64,000 bases of DNA from Candidatus Nitrotoga fabula (GCF_905221025.1 NZ_CAJNBL010000006.1:1-64000); one strand, 5' to 3'; positions 19,544 through 28,998 are shown, counted from the stretch's first letter. Notes: generated from the letters alone by a model not told the origin. Program-made: numbers and translations.

Positions 19544-20883
19544 CTCCCGTCCCCTTTCCCCTTATGCGTATCCAGACTTTCTGGCGCACCAACGATCACC
19601 GTCGCCATTGCATCCGGATTGATTCGTCGCTTAAAGGCAGAACGGATTTGCTCACTCGTTACTCGATCAACATTACCGACAAAATCATCAAGATATGTCA
19701 AAGGTAACTCATAAAATCCAATTACGCTAAGATAATCTACTATTTTCCTGTTGCTATCAATGCGCAACGCAAACCCCCCGATAATGTTTTGCTTGGAAGC
19801 CTGCAACTCCTTTTCTGTTATCCCCTTGTCGATAAAATCACGTAGCGTGGAACGAACTAGTTGCAACGCTTCATCAGCCTGGTGTTTTTGGGTTTGCAGC
19901 CCAATCTGAAACGCTCCAGGCAGTTTCATTGGCATGAAATAACTGTAGACACTGTAAGCAAGGCCACGCTTTTCACGAATTTCGTGCATCAGGCGGGATA
20001 CGAACCCGCCCCCGCCAAGTATGTGGTTACCTACATAAAGCGGAAAGTAATCCGGATCCTTGCGGGCCAGACCAGGGGCTCCCATCAGAATGTGACTCTG
20101 CGTGGCAGGATGCGATATACGCTGCTCTACCGCTTTTATTTGCATAGTCACCGGGGCAACTTGTGCCAAATCCCCACCCTGTGGCAAATGCTCGGTAAGT
20201 TTTTGTGCTATCCATTCCGCTTCGGTACGCGTCACGTCGCCCATGATCGCAACTACTGCTGTTTTAGCCTGATAATGCTGACGGTAAAAATTTTCGATAT
20301 CTGAACGCTGAATTTTTTCCACACTGGCTATTTCACCTGAGACAGGAAAGCCATAGGAATGACTACCAAATACGGACTTGCCGAAGGCTTTTTCAGCAAT
20401 GCTGTCAGGCTTGGTTTCGCTTTCCTTCAAAGCCGCGACCAAGCGCGCCTTTTCCCTGGACAATACCTTTTCCGGAAACAGAGGATATTGCAACAAGCGC
20501 GCAACAATATCCAGAGACTGGGTTCGTTCTGCAATGCTGCTCAGCGTACGCAGGCTCACCCCGGCACGATCCGCATCAAAATTCATGCCCAGCTGGGCAC
20601 CGATATCCGCCAGACTCCGTGCGATATCATCCTCGCTCAAGCCCTCTGCACCGAGATCCAGCATGCTGTGGGTCAGCCCTGCCAGTCCGGATTTTTCGGT
20701 TGTATCAAAACTGCTTCCTGCAGCAAAGGTAACCGTCATATCCAACATCGGAAGATCATGGTTTTCTACAAAATATACCCGGGCACCGCTTGGTGCTTGC
20801 CAGTGCTGGATATGAGGAGCCGCAAATGCCGATGAAATGCTGACAATCAAAAACCACAAAGCGGCAAATAATTTAGTGTGCAT
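19540..20883 (-). CDS. M16 family peptidase homologue without the zinc motif
   Basis: The 447-residue exported protein (signal peptide 1-21, ending AFA) has the two-domain M16 fold. The HxxEH zinc site is missing: where it should be, the sequence reads GLAGLTHSMLDLGAEG. The C-terminal R/Y pair region (EKRGLAYSVYSYF) is present. Such inactive subunits pair with an active M16 partner, as in mitochondrial processing peptidase and PqqF/YmxG-type pairs. The gene lies 11 bp after the active partner on the same strand, so a heterodimer is likely. Confidence 0.9.
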   Translation of the reverse strand: MHTKLFAALWFLIVSISSAFAAPHIQHWQAPSGARVYFVENHDLPMLDMTVTFAAGSSFDTTEKSGLAGLTHSMLDLGAEGLSEDDIARSLADIGAQLGMNFDADRAGVSLRTLSSIAERTQSLDIVARLLQYPLFPEKVLSREKARLVAALKESETKPDSIAEKAFGKSVFGSHSYGFPVSGEIASVEKIQRSDIENFYRQHYQAKTAVVAIMGDVTRTEAEWIAQKLTEHLPQGGDLAQVAPVTMQIKAVEQRISHPATQSHILMGAPGLARKDPDYFPLYVGNHILGGGGFVSRLMHEIREKRGLAYSVYSYFMPMKLPGAFQIGLQTQKHQADEALQLVRSTLRDFIDKGITEKELQASKQNIIGGFALRIDSNRKIVDYLSVIGFYELPLTYLDDFVGNVDRVTSEQIRSAFKRRINPDAMATVIVGAPESLDTHKGKGDGR

Positions 20884-20894
20884 GAGTTGCCTCT

Positions 20895-22259
20895 TTAATC
20901 TGATTGTACCATCTTGCCCGGAAGCGGCTGCGGGTCAAGTACTGCAATGGTTAATTGGTCATCCGGCAAATACTCGCGGGCCACATCCTGCACCTGCCGG
21001 GGTGTTACCGCCTGCAATTTTTGCAGAATCACAGGGATATCCTTGAACGACAGACCAATGCTTTCCATTTGTCCAATCTGCATCGCCTGATAAAACAACG
21101 AGTCAAGCTTGTATACTTCGCTGGCAGTTACCTGGGCCTTTACCCGCTTCAGCTCATCTTCGCTAACGCCATCCCGTTTAAGCATGGCTATCTGTTCGCG
21201 CAGGCCGTTTTCTAATTCTGTCACGCTTCTACCTTCACTTGGAATACCTGCCAGCATGAACAGACTTGGCCCGCGTGAAGTGGAATCATATTCAACATTC
21301 ACGGCACTGGCCAGTTGCTGTTCGCGTACCAATGCCCTGTTCAGACGGGCAGAAGCATTGCCATCCAGTATCCCGGCCAGAATTTGCAGGGCGTAAGGTT
21401 GCCAGTCCTTTTCCGTATCGCGCAGCGTAGGAGCGTGATACGCCATTACCAGCTGAGGAAGCTTTGCCGGCGCCTTGACGACGATACGCTTGATGCCTGC
21501 CTGCGGGGGTTCGCTGAAAGGCTTGCGCAGGGGGAGACTTCTGGCAGGGATTCCACCATAATATCGCTGTGCCAGCGCAAACACCTCGCTTGCCTTTATA
21601 TCTCCAGCCACCACCAATGTGGCATTATTCGGCGCATACCAGTTTTTATACCATCTTTTTGCATCTTCTACGGAAAGAGTCTGCAGATCGTTCATCCAGC
21701 CAATTACCGGGTTGCGATATGGATGCTCCTGATAGGCAACAGCCATCAGCTTTTCATTCATTAAAGCCTGTGGATCATCATCCGTACGCATACGCCGTTC
21801 TTCCATGACTACTTTTATTTCCTTACTGAATTCTGTCCCGGTCAGATGCAGGTTACTCATGCGGTCCGATTCAAGCTTCATCGCAAGAGCCAATCTGGAT
21901 TTGTGCAACTGCTGGAAATAAGCAGTGTAATCATTGCTCGTGAAGGCATTCTCACGTCCCCCTGCGGCAGAAATCAGCTTGGAAAACTGACCTGTGGGCA
22001 CTTTTTTAGTGCCCTTGAACATCATATGTTCCAAAACATGTGCAATACCTGTAACTCCAATATTTTCATCCATACCGCCGGCGTGATACCAGATCTGCTG
22101 AACGACCACAGGGGCTCTGTGATCTTCCTTGACAATCACCTTCAGGCCGTTACTGAGTGTTTTTTCAAATATTTCTGCACTGGCTTGTGGCAATGACATA
22201 AACAAGACGGGCCACAAAACCGCTAGAACCAGCCAAAATTTTAATATTTGTGTACGCAT
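20895..22259 (-). CDS. M16 zinc peptidase (active subunit), periplasmic
   Basis: The 454-residue protein has a signal peptide (1-28, ending ASA), the inverted zinc motif HVLEH in GIAHVLEHMMFKGTKK, and the downstream Glu in the ENAFTSNDYTAYF/EERRMRTDDDP region that completes the site. The second domain follows from about residue 230. The catalytic partner of the adjacent inactive M16 protein, it probably degrades small peptides in the periplasm. It is divergent from ftsY, with which it shares the roughly 120 bp upstream region. Confidence 0.93.
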   Translation of the reverse strand: MRTQILKFWLVLAVLWPVLFMSLPQASAEIFEKTLSNGLKVIVKEDHRAPVVVQQIWYHAGGMDENIGVTGIAHVLEHMMFKGTKKVPTGQFSKLISAAGGRENAFTSNDYTAYFQQLHKSRLALAMKLESDRMSNLHLTGTEFSKEIKVVMEERRMRTDDDPQALMNEKLMAVAYQEHPYRNPVIGWMNDLQTLSVEDAKRWYKNWYAPNNATLVVAGDIKASEVFALAQRYYGGIPARSLPLRKPFSEPPQAGIKRIVVKAPAKLPQLVMAYHAPTLRDTEKDWQPYALQILAGILDGNASARLNRALVREQQLASAVNVEYDSTSRGPSLFMLAGIPSEGRSVTELENGLREQIAMLKRDGVSEDELKRVKAQVTASEVYKLDSLFYQAMQIGQMESIGLSFKDIPVILQKLQAVTPRQVQDVAREYLPDDQLTIAVLDPQPLPGKMVQSD

Positions 22260-22382
22260 TTTTTTAGCCTAAAACAACACATTCAGAATAAAATAACCAT
22301 GACGGCAAAAACCGCCATAATCCAAAAGATGCATTATGCGCTATTTGGTTCTATTTCTGCCACATCGACAAATTTCCAGAAT

Positions 22383-23357
22383 ATGTTTGGTTTTTTAAAA
22401 AAATCTGCAACCGAAAACAAAACCTCTCCTGCCGAAGACTTATCCCAAAAAGCTGGCTGGTTCAACCGGCTTAAGAGCGGGCTGACGCGTACTGCCAATC
22501 AGGTATCGGCTTTATTCGGGCGCGGCGGAAAAATCGACGACGAACTGTATGAAGAACTCGAAACCATTCTGATTACCGCTGACGTAGGTATGGAAGCCAC
22601 CCGTTTCCTGCTGGCTGAATTGCGTCAGCAGGTCAAAATTGAGCGACTCACGGAAGCAGCACAACTAAAAGAAGCACTGGCCTCCAGCCTGATCAGGTTA
22701 CTCCAACCACTCGCCCAGCCTCTGCAGACTAGCCTGCATCAGCCTTTCGTCATCATGCTGGCCGGGGTAAATGGCGCAGGCAAAACCACCTCCATTGGGA
22801 AGCTGGCCAAATACTTCCAGACCCAGGGGAAATCAGTACTGCTGGCTGCAGGCGACACATTCCGCGCTGCAGCGCGTGAACAACTGATCGAGTGGGGGGC
22901 GCGCAACAATGTTACCGTGATTGCACAGCAAGGCGGCGATGCGGCAGCGGTAATCTTTGACGCAGTGCAAGCCGCCCAGGCACGCAAGATTGACATTGTG
23001 TTGGCGGATACCGCCGGACGCCTTTCAACCCAGAGCCACCTGATGGAGGAAATCAAAAAAGTCAAACGCGTCATCGCAAAGGCGCTGCCCGGTGCTCCAC
23101 ACGAAGTGCTGCTGGTTCTGGATGCAAACACCGGGCAGAACGCACTTAGCCAGGTCAAGGCATTTGACGATGCACTCGCTGTTACTGGACTCATTTTGAC
23201 CAAGCTCGATGGCACTGCCAAAGGAGGAGTCATTGCTGCCATAGCCAAAGCTCATCCCATACCACTTCGCTTCATTGGCGTTGGAGAAAGTCTGGATGAC
23301 ATGCGCCCTTTCGTAGCAGAAGACTTCGTCGTTGCACTTTTGGGGCTGGACGAATGA
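22383..23357 (+). CDS. ftsY: FtsY, signal-recognition-particle receptor
   Basis: FtsY receives SRP-ribosome complexes at the inner membrane. The frame is open from 22248, but the family start MFGFLKK at 22383 is more likely, giving 324 residues. The acidic A domain is reduced to about 30 residues. The NG domain carries GVNGAGKTTSIGKLA (G1), DTFRAAA, DTAGRL (G3) and TKLDGTAKGG (G4-G5). Its stop overlaps the ftsE start by 4 bp, forming the ftsYEX operon. Confidence 0.95.
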   Translation: MFGFLKKSATENKTSPAEDLSQKAGWFNRLKSGLTRTANQVSALFGRGGKIDDELYEELETILITADVGMEATRFLLAELRQQVKIERLTEAAQLKEALASSLIRLLQPLAQPLQTSLHQPFVIMLAGVNGAGKTTSIGKLAKYFQTQGKSVLLAAGDTFRAAAREQLIEWGARNNVTVIAQQGGDAAAVIFDAVQAAQARKIDIVLADTAGRLSTQSHLMEEIKKVKRVIAKALPGAPHEVLLVLDANTGQNALSQVKAFDDALAVTGLILTKLDGTAKGGVIAAIAKAHPIPLRFIGVGESLDDMRPFVAEDFVVALLGLDE

Positions 23358-24007
23358 TCCAGTTCAGCAACGTATGTAAACGTTACCCAGGTGGAATTGA
23401 TGTACTGAAAAACATCAGTTTTACGATTGGGGAAGCGGAAATGGTTTTCCTTTCTGGCCATTCCGGCGCCGGGAAGAGTACCCTGCTCAAACTCATCGCC
23501 GCCATTGAACGCCCCAGCTCTGGCAGCATACTGGTCAATGGTCAAAACATCAGCTTGATCAAGGATGGAGCTTTGCCCTTTCTGCGGCGCAATTTTGGCC
23601 TGATTTTTCAGGATCACAAACTTCTATATGACCGCAGCATATTCGAGAATGTGGTGCTCCCCCTGAAAATCTGTGATTTCGATCATCGTGAAAGCGCCAA
23701 GCGCGTACGAGCCGCTCTGGATAAGGTAGGTTTGTTGAATCGCGAAAAGGCCAACCCGATCGCTTTGTCCGGAGGCGAGCAACAACGCCTATGTATTGCG
23801 CGTGCAATTGTAAACCGTCCTTCCATTTTGCTGGCAGATGAACCCACCGGCAACCTGGACACGGAATACTCCGGGGAAATCATGAAGATCTTTAGGTCAT
23901 TTCACCAGGTCGGCGTCACCTTGGTCATTTCTACCCATGATGAAGGTATGCTAGGCCAGTTCAATGGACGAGTGCTTGCACTCAAAAATGGGGAACTGCA
24001 CCCATGA
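23354..24007 (+). CDS. ftsE: FtsE, cell-division ATP-binding protein
   Basis: The 217-residue ABC ATPase has Walker [10 protein letters not shown], signature LSGGEQQR, Walker [13 protein letters not shown] and the H-loop STHD. With FtsX it links divisome assembly at FtsZ to activation of peptidoglycan hydrolases in the periplasm. It overlaps ftsY and ftsX by 4 bp each. Confidence 0.97.
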   Translation: MIQFSNVCKRYPGGIDVLKNISFTIGEAEMVFLSGHSGAGKSTLLKLIAAIERPSSGSILVNGQNISLIKDGALPFLRRNFGLIFQDHKLLYDRSIFENVVLPLKICDFDHRESAKRVRAALDKVGLLNREKANPIALSGGEQQRLCIARAIVNRPSILLADEPTGNLDTEYSGEIMKIFRSFHQVGVTLVISTHDEGMLGQFNGRVLALKNGELHP

Positions 24008-24912
24008 AAAACTGGCTGATTCTACATGTCCATGTATTTCTATCTGCCCTGCGCAAGTTTTTCTCCACACCCCTGTCCAGCCTGTTTAATATTCTGGTAA
24101 TAGGCATAGCGCTCAGCCTGCCAGCTGGCATGTATGTCATGCTTAAAAATATTCAGAACCTTGCAGAGCAAAAAATTGCATCGCCTCAGATCAGCCTGTT
24201 CTTGAGCATGGATACCAGCAAAGACGATATCACTCGCATTGACAGGCAGTTAAAGCAGCATGCTGCCGTTGGACAGGCTCGGTTCGTACCCCGTGAACAG
24301 GCACTGGAACAACTGAAACAGACCACCGGACTGGAGGATGTAATCGGCGGATTGGAGCATAATCCACTGCCGGATGCATATATCGTCCATCCAAAAATAT
24401 CCGATGCGAGTGCCCTCAAGACGTTGAAGCATGAATTGCAAAGATGGCCCAAAATTGAGCATGTGCAACTGGATCTGGACTGGGTTCAGAAGCTGGAAGC
24501 CATACTGAAATTTGGCCTGATGGCCATCCTGATTCTCTCCATGCTGCTCGGTTTTGCACTGGTAGCTGTCACCTTCAACACGATCCGCCTACAAATTCTT
24601 ACCCAGCGCGAGGAAATCGAGGTGTCCAGGCTAATTGGCGCTACCAGTGCCTTTATTCGCCGTCCATTCCTTTATTTTGGCTTACTCCAGGGATTACTCG
24701 GTGGTGCTGCAGCCTGGTTCATAATCAGCATAAGTCTCTATATGCTGAATAGCAACCTCTCCCAATTGACGGATTTATACTCCGCCAACTTTACGCTGCA
24801 CCTCCCCTCCACGGAAGATCAGCTCGCACTGTTGCTATTATCGGCATGCTTGGGCTGGATGGGTGCATGGCTGTCTGTTTCCCAGCATTTATGGAAAATT
24901 GAACCCAGGTAA
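24004..24912 (+). CDS. ftsX: FtsX, cell-division membrane protein
   Basis: The 302-residue protein has four membrane segments (about 26-46, 172-195, 222-245 and 270-290). A large periplasmic loop between the first two (residues 50-165) is the part that recruits hydrolase activators such as EnvC. The sequence blocks VEHVQLDLDWVQKL and RLIGATSAFIRRPFLY are typical. It ends the ftsYEX operon. Confidence 0.95.
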   Translation: MKNWLILHVHVFLSALRKFFSTPLSSLFNILVIGIALSLPAGMYVMLKNIQNLAEQKIASPQISLFLSMDTSKDDITRIDRQLKQHAAVGQARFVPREQALEQLKQTTGLEDVIGGLEHNPLPDAYIVHPKISDASALKTLKHELQRWPKIEHVQLDLDWVQKLEAILKFGLMAILILSMLLGFALVAVTFNTIRLQILTQREEIEVSRLIGATSAFIRRPFLYFGLLQGLLGGAAAWFIISISLYMLNSNLSQLTDLYSANFTLHLPSTEDQLALLLLSACLGWMGAWLSVSQHLWKIEPR

Positions 24913-25037
24913 ATGGCAGGTTTCAAAGGGCTGCAAAGCAAGATCCCAACCGTACGTACAAACCCGTGTAGGAGACAAGAATTCTCGTACATAACCTGCT
25001 CTGAAACCCATTACCGAGTAATTGAAATGAGGCGACC

Positions 25038-26255
25038 ATGAAATCCCGATCTGTATATTTTATTCTGACCACAGGTTTAATTTTTTGCCTGCACTCCAAA
25101 CTTGCAGCCGCCGATACCCCAGAACAAATTTTTGAGAAAGTGTCCCCATCTGTTGTAGTCGTGGACATCTTCAATATTCAGGATGAATATATCGGTCAGG
25201 GTAGTGGCGTGGTTATTGGCCCTGGCCAGATCATTACCAATTGCCATGTAGCAAAAAGAGGGAAAAGCCGCCAGGTGAGGCAATCCGGGAAAAGCTACTC
25301 AGCCACCCTGCAATACGCTGACCCAAGCCGCGACCTGTGTCAGCTGCATGCCCCCGATTTGCCGGCTCCTCCAGTTGAGCTGGGCACAACCAAAAAACTC
25401 AAGGTAGGCCAGCGCGTTTATGCAGTAGGTGCACCGGAAGAACTGGAACTAACTCTGAGCGAAGGCCTCATCTCCAGCCTGCGCCCCCATGAAGACTCCG
25501 AATATATCCAGAACTCTGCCGCAATTTCCCTTGGTTCCAGCGGCGGCGGACTATTTAATGACCAGGGACAATTAATTGGCATTACCACCTTTTATCATGC
25601 GGAAGGCCAAAACCTGAATTTCGCACTTCCTGTCGACTGGATAAACGAACTACCGCAGCGCGCGCAGGATGCAACACTGCTCACAAAGAAAAAGAAAAGC
25701 GGGTTATTCTGGTTGAACAGAGTAGCAGCCATGGAGCAGAATAAAGACTGGCAGGGAATGCTAACATTTTCCCAGCAATGGGCAAAAAGTGAACCAGTCA
25801 ATGCAGATGCATGGTTTAGCCTGGGCATAGCCCACAAAAATCTGAAACAATATGAACAGGCCATCAAAGCCTACCAGACAGCGTTACGCTTCCAGCCGGA
25901 GTACGCTGACGCGTGGAATAATCTTGGCAATATCCACAACAAAATCAAGCAATACGAACAAGCCGTCCTAGCATACCAGGAAGCGTTACGTGCTGAGCCG
26001 GATTTCTCCGCAGCCTGGAACAACCTGGGGATTGCATACGGGAATCTCAAACAATACAGGCAGGCAATTTCTGCCTATCAGGAAGCAGTTCGCATTGAAC
26101 CCGAAAAATCCAGTTTCTGGTATAACCTGGGCGAAGCCTATTTTCGCATTGGTGAATCAGACAAGGTACGAGAGGTATATCAATCTTTGCTAAAACTCGA
26201 CATGAACCTGGCCAGCGCATATTCCACCGCATTTATTTCCCTGCTAAAAAAATGA
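25038..26255 (+). CDS. Exported trypsin-like serine protease fused to TPR repeats
   Basis: The 405-residue protein starts after GAGGCGACC and has a signal peptide (1-24). The trypsin-like domain (about 30-205) shows the catalytic triad: His in TNCHVAK, Asp in DPSRDLCQL, and Ser in LGSSGGGLF, as in HtrA proteases. No PDZ domain follows. Instead residues 235-395 hold four tetratricopeptide repeats with the ADAWNNLGNIHNKIKQYEQA pattern. The TPR part probably binds substrate or partners in the periplasm, which is an inference. It stands alone between ftsX and a metallo-hydrolase gene. Confidence 0.88.
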   Translation: MKSRSVYFILTTGLIFCLHSKLAAADTPEQIFEKVSPSVVVVDIFNIQDEYIGQGSGVVIGPGQIITNCHVAKRGKSRQVRQSGKSYSATLQYADPSRDLCQLHAPDLPAPPVELGTTKKLKVGQRVYAVGAPEELELTLSEGLISSLRPHEDSEYIQNSAAISLGSSGGGLFNDQGQLIGITTFYHAEGQNLNFALPVDWINELPQRAQDATLLTKKKKSGLFWLNRVAAMEQNKDWQGMLTFSQQWAKSEPVNADAWFSLGIAHKNLKQYEQAIKAYQTALRFQPEYADAWNNLGNIHNKIKQYEQAVLAYQEALRAEPDFSAAWNNLGIAYGNLKQYRQAISAYQEAVRIEPEKSSFWYNLGEAYFRIGESDKVREVYQSLLKLDMNLASAYSTAFISLLKK

Positions 26256-26338
26256 GGCAAGCCAGATTCAGCATATTGCACACTGGCAAACACATCTGGT
26301 TCTACATCCCCTTCTTACTTTGATGGAAATCATAATAG

Positions 26339-27154
26339 ATGCAAAATATCCTCAAAAAAATCCTGCTGACCTTACTTCTGACGCAAGTCATTGCTGCTGC
26401 TCATGCAGCCCGCGTCGAATTCCGCTGGTATGGACATTCCGCATTCAAGATCACCACTCCTTCCGGAAAGGTGCTACTGATTGACCCATGGATTACCAAC
26501 CCTGCTAACAAACATGGGCAGGAAGACTTATCCAAAATCGACAAAGCCGACCTTATCCTGATTTCACATGGCCATTTCGACCATATAGGCGACAGTGCTG
26601 CAATCGCCAAAAAAACCGGGGCCAGACTAGTAGCAACATTTGATCTGGGAAAAGCTTTAACTCAGTATGGGGGCTATCCGCATGAGCAATCCGGCATGGA
26701 CACTCTGGGAAACTTTGGTGGTGAACTCACTCTTCTAGAAGGAGAAGTAAAGATTGCCTTTATCCCTGCTGTTCACAGCTCCACTGTTACCAAACCACAG
26801 GATACGCAGGACATCCGTGACGGAGGGAGTCCCGGTGGTTTCCTCATCACCATTAAAAATGGGCCTGCAATTTACCATGCCGGAGACACCGACCTGTTCA
26901 GCGATATGTCTCTGATAAATAAATTTCACAAAGTAAATATTATGCTGGTGCCAATCGGGGGACACTTCACGATGGGACCTGAACGCGCCGCAGAAGCGGT
27001 CAGACTGGTTAACCCGGCAATTGTCATCCCGATGCACTTCGGAACTTTCCCAATATTGAACGGCACGCCGGAATCACTTGAAAAAGCCTTGAAGGCAATC
27101 CGCTCCAGAACACGAGTAATCCCTCTGTCCGTAGGGGAATCCATCGAACTGTAA
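26339..27154 (+). CDS. Exported metallo-beta-lactamase-fold hydrolase (UPF0173 type)
   Basis: The 271-residue protein has a signal peptide (1-24, ending AHAA). The mature part is a UPF0173-type hydrolase with HGHFDHIGD (HxHxDH metal site), a middle His in AVHSS, an Asp in HAGDTDLFSDM, and the final His in IPMHFGTF. Most members of this family are cytoplasmic, so export is notable. The substrate is unknown. A strong terminator follows 16 bp after the stop. Confidence 0.88.
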   Translation: MQNILKKILLTLLLTQVIAAAHAARVEFRWYGHSAFKITTPSGKVLLIDPWITNPANKHGQEDLSKIDKADLILISHGHFDHIGDSAAIAKKTGARLVATFDLGKALTQYGGYPHEQSGMDTLGNFGGELTLLEGEVKIAFIPAVHSSTVTKPQDTQDIRDGGSPGGFLITIKNGPAIYHAGDTDLFSDMSLINKFHKVNIMLVPIGGHFTMGPERAAEAVRLVNPAIVIPMHFGTFPILNGTPESLEKALKAIRSRTRVIPLSVGESIEL

Positions 27155-27170
27155 GGACTCCCACCCAAAT

Positions 27171-27200
27171 AAAAAGCAGGGCTTTCGCCCTGCTTTTTAT
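27171..27200. terminator. Bidirectional Rho-independent terminator
   Basis: AAAAAGCAGGGC-TTTC-GCCCTGCTTTTT is a perfect 12-bp stem with A/T tracts on both sides. It terminates the metallo-hydrolase transcript (+) and can also terminate bfr (-), which ends at 27273. Confidence 0.9.
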
Positions 27201-27272
27201 TATTTCTGGTCATCTCAACTCAAGCAAAAATGACCAAGCTGATTAACCAGCGGGAATCCGGTAATGGATATT

Positions 27273-27737
27273 CTACATCTGGCTTTGAAGCCAATTCTGA
27301 ATACCGACTTTCTGCATTACCTCCACCTGGGTTTCCAGCCAGTCAATGTGTTCTTCAGTATCTTCCAGGATTTCCTTGAAAATCTCACGCGAAACATAAT
27401 CGCTCACCTTTTCACAGGCAGCCATTCCGGCTACCAGGTTCTCGCGTGAGGACAGTTCCAGCTTAAGATCGCAAGCCACACACTCCTCAGCCTTTTCTCC
27501 GATCATCAGCTTGCCGAGTTCCTGAAGATTAGGCAAGCCTTCCAGAAACAAGATCCGCTCTATGAGCAAGTCGGCGTGCTTCATCTCCTCGATGGATTCA
27601 TCATATTCATGCTTGCCCAAACTATTAAAACCCCAGTTTTTATACATCCGGGCATGAAGAAAATACTGGTTGATGGCAGTCAGCTCATGCTTCAGTTGAC
27701 GGTTAAGAAACTGAATAATTTCAGCATTACCTTTCAT
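27273..27737 (-). CDS. bfr: Bacterioferritin
   Basis: Bfr forms a 24-subunit heme-containing iron store. The 154-residue protein has the heme ligand Met52 and ferroxidase ligands Glu18, Glu51, His54, Glu94 and His130 in E. coli numbering, which aligns without gaps. The sixth ligand, Glu127, is Thr here (EDTEEH), with Glu at 128 and 129, so the ferroxidase site may be altered. A near-perfect AGGAGG lies 7 nt before the ATG. It follows bfd on the same strand. Confidence 0.95.
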   Translation of the reverse strand: MKGNAEIIQFLNRQLKHELTAINQYFLHARMYKNWGFNSLGKHEYDESIEEMKHADLLIERILFLEGLPNLQELGKLMIGEKAEECVACDLKLELSSRENLVAGMAACEKVSDYVSREIFKEILEDTEEHIDWLETQVEVMQKVGIQNWLQSQM

Positions 27738-27783
27738 GGTTAGCCTCCTAAGACTTAAGTTGTCGCTCCAGCCGTGGGCTGTA

Positions 27784-27978
27784 TTAATGTGAAATTATGC
27801 AGTCTTGTCTGGATTCTGCCAGGGTTTCATTCAAAATTTCTCTGGCATGGCAGGCGCATTTACCACACTGCGTACCTACGCCCAGACAGGTTTTCAAATC
27901 GCGCATGCAACATGCACCCTGACAAACTGCTTCACGTATAGCAGAATCAGTAATTGCCTTGCAGATACAGATATACAT
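27784..27978 (-). CDS. bfd: Bacterioferritin-associated ferredoxin
   Basis: The 64-residue [2Fe-2S] protein has the Bfd cysteine pattern C4-x-C6 and C38-x2-C41 ([18 protein letters not shown]). Bfd binds Bfr and supplies electrons to heme to release stored iron. It lies 46 bp upstream of bfr and has a Fur-like site about 115 bp before its start, which fits iron-starvation control. Confidence 0.93.
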   Translation of the reverse strand: MYICICKAITDSAIREAVCQGACCMRDLKTCLGVGTQCGKCACHAREILNETLAESRQDCIISH

Positions 27979-28425
27979 AACTTCAGCCTTTAATTATATA
28001 CCAGTGAGTCAACCCACGTCTACCAAGCTAACCTAATTACCTGAAAATACAATATAATTTATAGTTATGTTTTGTAAGATTCTAAAACTAACAATAATGA
28101 GAATGATACTTAATAAAATGAAAAATGCAACTACTTTTTATCGCTCTCTGAGACATATTTTTCAGATTTTTTCGTAATCCGCAGAACCGGGATACCAGAC
28201 AGTTAGAATCATTTTGCCTGCTGGCCCCACTTTATCCATTTCCGGATGGGTTCAATATGCTCAAGATCATGTGGAGCAATCCAGAAATGCTTCAATTTAA
28301 TTGGCTCCCAGAAAACCCTTCCCTGATCTTGAAAAGCTCGGAAGACCGGAGGCATTTCTTGCCTGACACTCGCTGCAAAATGCATCCACGTTATAATTCA
28401 TATTTCCACACCACACCTATCCATC
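27979..28425. other. Divergent promoter region bfd / queD
   Basis: No gene is supported in this 450 bp gap. The left half is A+T-rich with the Fur-like site, and a TATAAT (28393-28398) lies 28 bp before the queD ATG, so queD may have a very short leader and no Shine-Dalgarno sequence. Confidence 0.45.
28093..28113. promoter_or_regulatory. Fur-box-like site upstream of bfd
   Basis: AATAATGAGAATGATACTTA resembles the proteobacterial Fur consensus built of NATAAT/GAATGAT hexamers. It lies about 115 bp upstream of bfd, a gene that is iron-regulated in several bacteria. The match is by eye. Confidence 0.45.
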
Positions 28426-28875
28426 ATGCAGATTACCCGAAGGCTAGAATTTGATGCAGGACACCGTATCCCCAGTCACTCCAGTCAGTGCCGCCACTTG
28501 CACGGCCACCGCTATATCATTGAAATCACCTTGTCCGGCGAAATTATCGCCACCGAAGGTTTATCCGAGCAAGGCATGGTGATGGATTACTCAGAAGTGA
28601 AGCGCATCGCCAAGGAACAGTTGGTAGACGCATGGGACCATGCTTTCCTGGTATATTGCAAAGATCAGGTAGTATTGAATTTCCTGAATTCCCTACCAGA
28701 CCACAAAACGGTAGTACTGGAAATGCCGCCTACCGCAGAAAACCTTGCAACGCTTGCATTCAGGAAACTCGACAGCGCATACCACCATAATTATGGGAAT
28801 AACCTGAAGCTGGAACGCGTGCGCATCTATGAAACCCCGAATAACTGGGCAGACTGCATGCGTAGCACAAGCTGA
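28426..28875 (+). CDS. queD: 6-carboxytetrahydropterin synthase
   Basis: QueD converts 7,8-dihydroneopterin triphosphate to 6-carboxy-tetrahydropterin in queuosine synthesis. The 149-residue protein has the zinc histidines (FDAGHR, HLHGH), the catalytic Cys in SQCRHLHGH, and the DHAFL and PTAEN motifs. The start has no Shine-Dalgarno sequence but lies just behind a TATAAT, so a near-leaderless mRNA is possible. Confidence 0.93.
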   Translation: MQITRRLEFDAGHRIPSHSSQCRHLHGHRYIIEITLSGEIIATEGLSEQGMVMDYSEVKRIAKEQLVDAWDHAFLVYCKDQVVLNFLNSLPDHKTVVLEMPPTAENLATLAFRKLDSAYHHNYGNNLKLERVRIYETPNNWADCMRSTS

Positions 28876-28944
28876 CGAAAATACCAAGGGGCCGCTGCTG
28901 CGGCCTGCCCAATCCCGGCTACACCTCACCGGCCAGTTCCGTCC

Positions 28945-28972
28945 AAAAAAAAGGCACGCCTGCTGGCGTGCC
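28945..28972 (-). terminator. Rho-independent terminator of leuA
   Basis: On the reverse strand GGCACGCC-AGCA-GGCGTGCC is a perfect 8-bp stem followed by eight T. It begins 27 bp after the leuA stop. The + side has no T-tract, so queD is not terminated by it. Confidence 0.9.
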
Positions 28973-28998
28973 ATGGATGTCCAAAAACTGTCAATAGC

